From assembly GCF_900112335.1 (NCBI RefSeq), contig NZ_FOLG01000001.1:248001-312000 (forward strand): a DNA stretch of 64,000 bases. Reading direction: 5' to 3'. The translations under genes were made by a program, and so were the position numbers. Under the pieces are notes generated by a model. The model saw only the letters and a program-made list of their open reading frames with translations. It was not told where the DNA came from and ran no database searches. This document shows positions 15,902 to 23,044 of the stretch, piece after piece. The DNA comes from Tropicimonas isoalkanivorans. GTDB taxonomy: Bacteria; Pseudomonadota; Alphaproteobacteria; Rhodobacterales; Rhodobacteraceae. Within the stretch, counting starts at the first letter, position 1. Every line of letters starts with the position of its first letter.

Positions 15902-16881
15902 GGCCGTTCGACTACATCCGCGCCACCGACCCAACCGACGCAGCCGAGCGGACTTCCGCCCCGGGAGCGATGGCCATCGCGGGCGGCACCAACCTGATTG
16001 ATCTGATGAAGCTGCAGGTTGAGACACCGGATACGCTGGTCGATGTCGGTCGCCTTGATATGGGGTCGATCGAGGAAGCGGGCGATGGCCTGCGCATTGG
16101 CGCGCTTGTCACCAACACCGCCACTGCGGTTCATCCAAAGGTGCGTGCCGACTATCCGGTGCTTGCGCGGGCAATCCTTGCGGGCGCCACGCAACAGCTG
16201 CGCAACAAGGCGACAACTGCCGGCAATCTCTGCCAGCGAACGCGCTGCACCTACTTCACCAACATCGACCAGCCCTGCAACAAGCGTGCGCCGGGCTCCG
16301 GCTGCGGGGCAATGGGAGGCGTTGCACGGCTCCATGCAATTCTCGGCACCAGCGACCAGTGTATCGCAACCTACCCCGGCGACATGGCCGTGGCGATGGC
16401 AGCGCTGGACGCACATGTTCATATCCAGGGCGGACGCGGCGGTGATCGGCAGGTGCCCGTCCGCGAGTTCCACCGCCTTCCGGGAGAAACGCCTTGGCAG
16501 GACAATGTTCTGGAGAGCGGTGAGATCATCACAGCGGTGACGCTGCCGCTCCCAGTCAAGGGCAAGCAGATCTACCGCAAGGTGCGCGAGCGTTCGTCCT
16601 ATGCCTTCGCGCTGGTCTCCATCGCCGCGATCGTGGCGATGGACGGCGGCCGGATCGCCCGGGCCGACCTCGCCTTCGGGGGGCTGGCGCACAAGCCGTG
16701 GCACGATCCACGTCTGGCCGACCTCCTGGTCGGTGAGGCACCGTCGCCCGCCCTTTTCGAAAAGGCGGCGGATGTGCTTCTCGACGAGGCAGACGCCCGC
16801 GGCGGAAGCGAATTCAAGATACCCCTAGCGCGCCGGACCCTGACCGCCGTGCTGACCGAGGCAACGGAGACCCGCACATGA
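15898..16881 (+). CDS. Molybdenum hydroxylase FAD subunit with PaoB-type 4Fe-4S insertion
   Basis: 327-residue FAD-binding subunit (CO-dehydrogenase/xanthine-dehydrogenase medium chain). FAD loops: AIAGGTNLIDLMKLQVETPD and TTAGNLCQRTRC. The segment CQRTRCTYFTNIDQPCNKRA, ending in GSGC, carries four Cys in the arrangement of the extra [4Fe-4S] cluster of PaoB/YagS, seen in only part of the family. Start at 15898 overlaps the small-subunit stop (ATGA). The context supports a heterotrimeric PaoABC-like aldehyde oxidoreductase rather than true xanthine dehydrogenase; the substrate is unknown. Confidence 0.92.
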   Translation: MRPFDYIRATDPTDAAERTSAPGAMAIAGGTNLIDLMKLQVETPDTLVDVGRLDMGSIEEAGDGLRIGALVTNTATAVHPKVRADYPVLARAILAGATQQLRNKATTAGNLCQRTRCTYFTNIDQPCNKRAPGSGCGAMGGVARLHAILGTSDQCIATYPGDMAVAMAALDAHVHIQGGRGGDRQVPVREFHRLPGETPWQDNVLESGEIITAVTLPLPVKGKQIYRKVRERSSYAFALVSIAAIVAMDGGRIARADLAFGGLAHKPWHDPRLADLLVGEAPSPALFEKAADVLLDEADARGGSEFKIPLARRTLTAVLTEATETRT

Positions 16882-19067
16882 CCGCGCATCTCAAGCAGGA
16901 CGGCCCAGTCGACCGGGCGCATCTCGACGGAATGCAACAAGGGCTTCTCGGCAAGGCCGTGCCCCGCATCGAGGGATACGCAAAGGTCACGGGGACCGCG
17001 ACCTATGCCGCGGAATACGACGTCGCCGACCCGGCCGAAGGCGTCCTCGTCACCGCGACGATCACGAAGGGCAAGGTTACCTACATCGACAACGACGCGG
17101 CGCTGGCCATGCCCGGCGTCCTTGCCGTGATCGCCGACGCGCGGATGACGACCCGCCCCGCGCAGGGGACGGCGGGCGAAGCGCCGGAGCAGGAACCGCA
17201 GAGCGTTTCCTATTGGGGCCAGCCCATCGCCGTCGTGGTGGCCGAGACCTTTGAAGAGGCGCGCAATGCGGCGAAACATCTGGTCGTCGCCTACGAAGCG
17301 GATGCGGACGTGGACCTCGACCCAGCCGCCGCACAACCAGAGCCGCAGGATGGTCAGGCCGTCGAGATGGGCGATTTGACCGCGGCGATGGACGCGGCGA
17401 CCCATAGCGTCGATCTGACCATCGAGACCGACGGCCACGCCTCCGCGGCGATGGAACCGCATGCCGCAATCGCGGATTGGGACGGCGACAATCTCACCGT
17501 CCGTGCGTCGTTGCAAATGCTGAACTACAATATCGCCGAACTGGCCGATGCACTGGGGGTAGAGGAAGACAATGTCCGTCTGATTTCCCGATACGTCGGA
17601 GGCGGTTTCGGGTCCAAGCTGGGTATCAGCGAGGAGGTGGTCGCTGCCGCCCTCGCCGCGCGCCAGCTTGGGCGTCCGGTGCGTGTGGTAATGTCCCGCC
17701 AACAGGTGTTCCAGTGCATCATGCGCCGATCCGAAACCCATCAGCGCTTGCAGCTCGCCTGCGACGCCGAAGGTCGCCTGACGGCCTTTGGCCATCACGC
17801 CCGTGTCTCGAACCTTCCGGGCGAGAGCTTTGCCGAGCCGGTCCTGCAATCGTCGCATTTTCTATACGGGGCGGAGAACAGGTCCTTGGGCATGGATCTC
17901 GTTCGCATCCACAGAATGACTGCCGGATCGGTCCGCGCGCCGGGGGAGGCTGTGGGTATGCCCGCGCTCGAGATGGCGATGGACGAACTGGCGGAAAAGG
18001 CGGGGATCGACCCTGTCGCGTTCCGCCTGCGCAACATTCCCGGAGAAAACCCGGAGGAGGACCTGCCATTTACCTCGCACACCCTCGCCGACTGTCTGCG
18101 CCAAGGGGCGGAGGCTTTCGGCTGGGACGACGGCCCCCGCCGGCCGCGTATGCGGCGCGAGGGTGACTGGTGGATCGGAACCGGAATGGCCAGCGCTGCC
18201 CGCGTCCACAACGTGAGTGAGGCCAAGGCTCGGGTGCGCCTCACCGCCGAGGGTCGCGCGGTCGTCCAGACCGACATGACCGACCTCGGCACCGGCACTT
18301 ACACCATCCTCGCCCAGATCGCAGGGGAGATGCTGGGCCTGCCAATCGACCGGGTAACGGTCGAGCTTGGCGACACCAACCACCCACGCGGTCCGGGGTC
18401 GGGCGGAAGCTGGGGTGCGGCCTCCATCGGTTCTGCCGTGTATCTGGCATGCAAGGCGCTGCGCGAAGAAATTGCACGGCGCGCCAACACCGGAGAGGCG
18501 GAGTTGGGACTAAAGGACGGTGCAGTCGCGGGGGGCAGGACGCTTGTCGATCTCCTCGGGGGCGAGGCGCTGGAGGAGGTCGGCCATTACGAGCCCGGCG
18601 ACAACCAGGATGCGTGGACGGCCTCGGGGTTCGGCGCCTTTTTCGCGCAGGTCCGCGTCAATCACTGGACCGGCGAGGCGCGCGTCGACCGGATGCTCGG
18701 CGCTTTCGGCTTCGGGCGGGTGCTGAACGAAAAGACCGCGCGCTCGCAATGCCTGGGCGGCATCACCTGGAGCATCGGCGCGGCTTTGACCGAGGCCTTG
18801 CACTTCGACCCGCGGGACGGCCATCTCGCGAACCCGGATCTCGCGGAGTACCACGTCCCCGTACATCGGGACGTCCAAGATGTCGAAGTGCTGATGCTGG
18901 AGGAGCGCGATCCCTTGGCAAGCGCGATTCAGGCCAAGGGCATCGGCGAACTCGGTATGTGCGGGGGCGCGGGCGCCATCGCGAACGCGGTCTACAACGC
19001 CTGCGGTGCGCGGCTCCGTGAGCTGCCGATGACGCCGGACCGCATTCTCGCCGCGCTTCCTGAATGA
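16878..19067 (+). CDS. Molybdenum hydroxylase large subunit, Mo-MCD binding (PaoC-like)
   Basis: 729-residue catalytic subunit. Cofactor-binding signatures: SRYVGGGFGSKLGISEEVVA, the GSVRAPGEAVGMPALEMAMD block, GTGTYTILAQIAGEMLGLP, and GPGSGGSWGAASIGSAVYLA. The C-terminal KGIGELGMCGGAGAIANAVY carries the base Glu essential in the family. The length equals that of E. coli PaoC. It overlaps both neighbours by ATGA. Presence of MocA and XdhC downstream implies the cytosine-dinucleotide form of molybdopterin. It probably oxidises an aldehyde or N-heterocycle; the upstream catabolic operon hints at a nitrogen compound but gives no proof. Confidence 0.92.
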   Translation: MTAHLKQDGPVDRAHLDGMQQGLLGKAVPRIEGYAKVTGTATYAAEYDVADPAEGVLVTATITKGKVTYIDNDAALAMPGVLAVIADARMTTRPAQGTAGEAPEQEPQSVSYWGQPIAVVVAETFEEARNAAKHLVVAYEADADVDLDPAAAQPEPQDGQAVEMGDLTAAMDAATHSVDLTIETDGHASAAMEPHAAIADWDGDNLTVRASLQMLNYNIAELADALGVEEDNVRLISRYVGGGFGSKLGISEEVVAAALAARQLGRPVRVVMSRQQVFQCIMRRSETHQRLQLACDAEGRLTAFGHHARVSNLPGESFAEPVLQSSHFLYGAENRSLGMDLVRIHRMTAGSVRAPGEAVGMPALEMAMDELAEKAGIDPVAFRLRNIPGENPEEDLPFTSHTLADCLRQGAEAFGWDDGPRRPRMRREGDWWIGTGMASAARVHNVSEAKARVRLTAEGRAVVQTDMTDLGTGTYTILAQIAGEMLGLPIDRVTVELGDTNHPRGPGSGGSWGAASIGSAVYLACKALREEIARRANTGEAELGLKDGAVAGGRTLVDLLGGEALEEVGHYEPGDNQDAWTASGFGAFFAQVRVNHWTGEARVDRMLGAFGFGRVLNEKTARSQCLGGITWSIGAALTEALHFDPRDGHLANPDLAEYHVPVHRDVQDVEVLMLEERDPLASAIQAKGIGELGMCGGAGAIANAVYNACGARLRELPMTPDRILAALPE

Positions 19068-19897
19068 GGGGCGAGCCGCATCCGCGCCCGGTCGACCCCG
19101 ACCATGCCGCTCTGGCCGTGGCCTGCGAGCCCGGGGTGGCGCTCTGCACCATCGTCGGGATCGACGGCGCCTTCTCCCGGCGGATCGGGGCGCAACTGGC
19201 GATCCGCCCCGACGGTATCACGGCAGGAGATTTCGCCGACAATTGCCTAGAGCGCCAGCTGGTCACGGATGTCGGCGAGTTGACGGCTCCAGAGGTGCGG
19301 CGCTACGGGCGCGGGTCCGAGAAGATCGATTTCCGTCTCCCTTGCGGCGGCGGCCTCGACATCCTGCTCGACCCATTGCCGGACAGGGACGCGGTGCGGC
19401 GGGCGATGGACGATCTCCATGCGCGGCGCCCCACTCGCCTCGACCTTCCCGGACTGCCATACCGGGAATTCTTGCCGGCCTTGCGTTTGCGCCTGTTTGG
19501 CAAAGGTCCCGAAATGACCGCCGTCGCGGACCTCGCGCGGATGATGGACATCGAGATTCAGGTCCTATCGACCGACACCCTCTCTTTCGGCCGTCCGAGC
19601 GCTCTGCCAAAGGCCGACCCGTGGACCGCCATCCTGCTGCTGTTCCACGATCATGACTGGGAGATCGCACTTATCGAGGAAGCCATGTCGAGCGAGGCGT
19701 TCTACATCGGCGCGCAAGGAAGCCGGGCGACCCACGACCGACGCCTGGCTGATCTCTCTACCCGGGGCGTCGTTGTCGACGAGCGGCTCGGGAGTCCAGT
19801 CGGTGTCATCCCGTCCTGCAAGACGCCACGACTGTTCGCTCTTTCGACTTTGACGGAAGTCGTGGCGGCCTACGATCGCCTTCGCGATGACGCCTGA
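19064..19897 (+). CDS. XdhC/CoxI-family molybdenum cofactor insertion chaperone (PaoD-like)
   Basis: 277-residue maturation factor that holds and sulfurates the cofactor before inserting it into the hydroxylase. The N-terminal XdhC_CoxI segment contains CTIVGIDGAFSRRIGAQLAI and DFRLPCGGGLDIL (about residues 26-105). The C-terminal Rossmann part shows LRLFGKGPEMTAVADLARMM and FYIGAQGSRATHDRRLADL. Start overlaps the large-subunit stop (ATGA) and its end overlaps mocA-type gene by 11 bp, so it is made together with the enzyme it serves. Confidence 0.88.
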   Translation: MRGEPHPRPVDPDHAALAVACEPGVALCTIVGIDGAFSRRIGAQLAIRPDGITAGDFADNCLERQLVTDVGELTAPEVRRYGRGSEKIDFRLPCGGGLDILLDPLPDRDAVRRAMDDLHARRPTRLDLPGLPYREFLPALRLRLFGKGPEMTAVADLARMMDIEIQVLSTDTLSFGRPSALPKADPWTAILLLFHDHDWEIALIEEAMSSEAFYIGAQGSRATHDRRLADLSTRGVVVDERLGSPVGVIPSCKTPRLFALSTLTEVVAAYDRLRDDA

Positions 19898-20438
19898 CCG
19901 ACGGGTGGCGTTGATCCTCCTCGCGGCAGGGAGGAGCAGCCGGTTTGGGTCGGACAAGCTGAATGCGATGATCGATGGCCGGTCGGTGCTGTCCCTTTCG
20001 ATGGAGGCCGCCGCCGGGGCCGATGTCGCCTCCCGCTTCCTCGTCCGGCCGACGAACGCACCTGATCCTCGCGTTCCGGCCGGCTGGAAGATTGTCGAGA
20101 CGCCCATCCCTTCGGACGGCATCGCCGCGTCGATCCGGACCGGTGTAGCCGCCGCGAGGGACCACAGCCACGCGCTCATCGCCCTTGGTGACATGCCTTT
20201 CATGACCCCCAACTTCCTGACGAAGCTGGCGCACCAGGAAGGACCCACGTTCTCTTGCCATCCCGACGGTCGCTTCGGCTGCCCGGCGATCTTCCCCGCC
20301 GCTGGCTTCCCGGCTCTCTTGGCGCTGCAAGGGGACAGGGGCGCGGCCGCGCGGGACTGGCCCGAAGCCAGCGCGATCTCCCCGGATAATCCCGACATGC
20401 TACGTGACATCGACCGTCCAAGCGACCTTTGCCTCTGA
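19887..20438 (+). CDS. Molybdenum cofactor cytidylyltransferase-type NTP transferase (MocA/MobA-like)
   Basis: 183-residue nucleotidyltransferase. The N-terminal LLAAGRSSRFGSDKL is the nucleotide-binding loop of MobA/MocA proteins, and ALGDMPFMTP carries the conserved acidic Mg site. Its place at the end of a xanthine-oxidase-family operon points to MocA (CTP to molybdopterin cytosine dinucleotide) rather than MobA (GTP). Starts 11 bp inside the XdhC-type gene. The 231 bp to the convergent cysG hold only a weak inverted repeat (20570-20576/20595-20601). Confidence 0.85.
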   Translation: MTPDRRVALILLAAGRSSRFGSDKLNAMIDGRSVLSLSMEAAAGADVASRFLVRPTNAPDPRVPAGWKIVETPIPSDGIAASIRTGVAAARDHSHALIALGDMPFMTPNFLTKLAHQEGPTFSCHPDGRFGCPAIFPAAGFPALLALQGDRGAAARDWPEASAISPDNPDMLRDIDRPSDLCL

Positions 20439-20669
20439 GAGCGCGCTGGTTATCGAACCGGAGGGCGCAATCAGGCCAAGTCGAAGGCCCCGAGAGTGCC
20501 ATTGCCACGCCGGCCCCGAACCAAACCATTCGTCGCGTTTCGCGCGGATCCCGGCAGCACGTATGGGAGCGAGCCGCTTCCACTATTACCGGACCGGCTC
20601 GTAGCCGATCTTGGTGCCGCGCTTGTGCCCCCATCACCCTTCGAAAGCCTTCGAGAACACCGTTCAGTG

Positions 20670-22061
20670 TCAGGCCGCCTGCAGATTTTTCGCCTTTTCG
20701 CTTCGTGCGAGTGACTTGGGGTAGCGCACCATCAGAAGCGCAGGGCTCGTGATGGCGCCGTCCTGGATGCTCTCGGCCAGGCGATCCAAGGTCGTGGAAA
20801 CAACTCTCTGCCGCTCGGTGGAGACCGAGGCGACGATGTCCACCTGGCATTCCGCCGGCGCTCCCGCATCCATCAGGTCTTGCTGGACCCGTGCCGCCTT
20901 CTCGACCGCCATGTAGAACGCGATGGACGTGCCGGGGCGGGCGAGCAAGGCCCGGTCGGGCTCGGCATCACCGGGACGGCATGTTCCGGTTGTGATGACG
21001 AAGGTATCGGTCTCCCCGCGCTCCGTGAGGGGGCGGCTCATGGCGGCAGCAGCGGCGGAAGCAGCCGTGATGCCGGGAACGAGTTCAACCTCGATCCCCG
21101 CGGCGCGGGCTGCAGCGAGTTCTTCGCAGGCGCGACCGAAGACGGACGGGTCACCGGACTTCAACCGCACGACATGCTGACCCTGCGCCGCAGCGGCCAC
21201 GATCATCCGGTCGATCTTTTCCTGTGGCCAGGCGCAGGCGCCGAGCTCCTTGCCGACATAAATGCGCTCCGCATCGCGGCGCGCCAGTTCCAGAACGTCC
21301 GGGTCCACGAGCCGGTCGTAGAAAATGACATCCGCTTCCTGCAAGCGTTGGACGGCACGCAGCGTCAGCAGGTCCCGGGCGCCCGGACCTGCGCCGACAA
21401 GGCTGATGATCCCCGCGCAGGACGTGCCCGGTGCACCAGCCTCGATCGCCTGTTTGAGGGCGCGCACTGCGTCGCGTTCGGATCCGGCCGCGTGCAACCG
21501 CCGCGGGGTCGACTCGAAGACCCATCGCCAGAACGCGCGCCGCCGCGTTGACGGCACGCGGGTGGCGACGGCTTCCCGCAGGCGGCCGGCCGTGGCGGCG
21601 AGGTCTCCCAGTCGCGGCTCGAGCATCGCCTCCACCTTGGTCTTGATCTGGCGGGCAAGCACCGGTGCCGTGCCCTCGGTGCCGATTGCCACCACCACGG
21701 GATCGCGGTCGACAATCGACGGCGTGAGGGCATCGCACAGCGCCGGCTGGTCGACCACATTGACCAGGGCTCCCGCCGCCTTGGCCAGCGTGTGCAGGGA
21801 CCGATCCGCGCCGGGGCAGCCCGTGGCAATGAATACCAGTGCCGCCGAAGCGAATGTTCCGGGGGAAACCGGCCCTGCGACATGCTGCGCGCGCCCCTCC
21901 ACGACCAATGCCGCGAGCTCCGCATCAAGGTCTGGGGCAAGCAGCGTGAGCCGCGCTTCGGTCTTCAGGATCAGGCGGGCTTTCTGTGCTGCCTGTTCGC
22001 CACCGCCAGCGATGATGACCTCTCGTCCGGAAAGCTGCAGGAACATGGGAAACGCTTTCAT
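20670..22061 (-). CDS. cysG: Siroheme synthase CysG (methyltransferase/dehydrogenase/ferrochelatase)
   Basis: 463-residue trifunctional enzyme. The N-terminal NAD-dependent precorrin-2 dehydrogenase/ferrochelatase has FLQLSGREVIIAGGGEQAAQ and NVVDQPALCDALTPSIVDRD. The C-terminal uroporphyrinogen-III methyltransferase (from about 220) shows VGAGPGARDLLTLRAVQRLQ, YVGKELGACAWPQEKIDRMI, LKSGDPSVFGRACEEL and VPGITAASAAAAA. It is the last gene of the nitrate assimilation cluster, 11 bp after the TrpD2-like gene, and supplies siroheme to NirB. Confidence 0.95.
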   Translation of the reverse strand: MKAFPMFLQLSGREVIIAGGGEQAAQKARLILKTEARLTLLAPDLDAELAALVVEGRAQHVAGPVSPGTFASAALVFIATGCPGADRSLHTLAKAAGALVNVVDQPALCDALTPSIVDRDPVVVAIGTEGTAPVLARQIKTKVEAMLEPRLGDLAATAGRLREAVATRVPSTRRRAFWRWVFESTPRRLHAAGSERDAVRALKQAIEAGAPGTSCAGIISLVGAGPGARDLLTLRAVQRLQEADVIFYDRLVDPDVLELARRDAERIYVGKELGACAWPQEKIDRMIVAAAAQGQHVVRLKSGDPSVFGRACEELAAARAAGIEVELVPGITAASAAAAAMSRPLTERGETDTFVITTGTCRPGDAEPDRALLARPGTSIAFYMAVEKAARVQQDLMDAGAPAECQVDIVASVSTERQRVVSTTLDRLAESIQDGAITSPALLMVRYPKSLARSEKAKNLQAA

Positions 22062-22072
22062 TTCGTTCTCCT

Positions 22073-23044
22073 TCAGGCCGCGCGGACGTCGTGACGGGTG
22101 ATCCAGAGATGCAGGGCCAGGCTGGCGGCGTCTGCATGGCCGGCGGTGTCGAGCGCGAGCGCAGCGGTGCCGGTGACGATGGCTTCTTCGAACGGCGCGG
22201 AAACGTCACCGCGCCAAAGCCGGTCGAGGTCGGCAGGTTCGGAGAGGCTGCCGGCGAGCCGGCGCGCTTCATCCACGAGAGGCGGGGCATTGCCGCCCCA
22301 GGCCGCGCCGCCCCGCAGACCGAAAAGCGCGATATCCTTCGACGGATGTCGCTCGAACTCGCCGCCACCGCCCTTGATTATGGTGACGTCTCGCTCGCCC
22401 AGCATTCCTGCGGCGTCCGCCTGCAGGTCCCTGTAGGGGGGATGAAAGACGCCTTGCACCGAGGCCGCGGCGCCGGCGGGGTTCATCACCCGCAGAACGG
22501 TATTGACCGCCGAGCGCAGGCCGAGCACGTCGCGCAGTCGCAGGAGGTCCAGCGCGCGCGGCGCGATAGCCTCCAGCGGCAGATAGGCGATTGCGTCGCG
22601 ATCAAGCACCATTGCGGCCTCGTCCCCGTCGCGCGCGACCGAGATCCCGGCGTGCGGCAGGGCGTCTCGTACCGAAGCGCCGGGCAATTGATGCGAGTTC
22701 CAGCCGTGGATCAGCACGGGCGTGCCGGCCATCGCGACCAGCCGCGCCGAGAGCAGGAACCATGGCAGCCCGCGTGACCGGCCAGCGGCGTAGCTCGGCC
22801 AGTCGAGCGCCGGGCGCGGCCTTGGCCAGGGCGGGAGTGTGGCCCGCACGGCATCGGCGAAGCCGGCAACCTCCGCAGGGGTTTCGCCGCGATAGCGCAT
22901 CAGCATCAGCAAGGCGCCGACTGCCTCCGGAGCGGTCTCGCCGGCAAGGATCGCCCGCATGGCGTCCTGCGCCTCCTCCCGGGTCAGCGACCGGCCGCGC
23001 GACGGCCCGCGCCCCATAGCGTGGATGTAGGGGGCGAGGCTCAT
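22073..23044 (-). CDS. TrpD2/YbiB-like glycosyltransferase family 3 protein
   Basis: 323-residue protein of the anthranilate phosphoribosyltransferase fold. N-terminal helical part: RSLTREEAQDAMRAILAGET, then LLMLMRYRGETPAEVAGFAD. Further on there are LRLRDVLGLRSAVNTVLRVM and TIIKGGGGEFERHP. The canonical TrpD glycine loop (GTGGD) is not found at the expected place, so it is not the tryptophan enzyme; the related E. coli YbiB binds nucleic acid. Start at 23044 overlaps the nasA stop (ATGA), firmly inside the nitrate operon. Its role there is not established. Confidence 0.8.
   Translation of the reverse strand: MSLAPYIHAMGRGPSRGRSLTREEAQDAMRAILAGETAPEAVGALLMLMRYRGETPAEVAGFADAVRATLPPWPRPRPALDWPSYAAGRSRGLPWFLLSARLVAMAGTPVLIHGWNSHQLPGASVRDALPHAGISVARDGDEAAMVLDRDAIAYLPLEAIAPRALDLLRLRDVLGLRSAVNTVLRVMNPAGAAASVQGVFHPPYRDLQADAAGMLGERDVTIIKGGGGEFERHPSKDIALFGLRGGAAWGGNAPPLVDEARRLAGSLSEPADLDRLWRGDVSAPFEEAIVTGTAALALDTAGHADAASLALHLWITRHDVRAA

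Noticed and set aside
20570-20601. CGAGCCG/CGGCTCG inverted repeat between mocA-type gene and cysG
   Set aside because: Seven-bp arms with an 18-base loop and no T-tract on either side; too weak to call.
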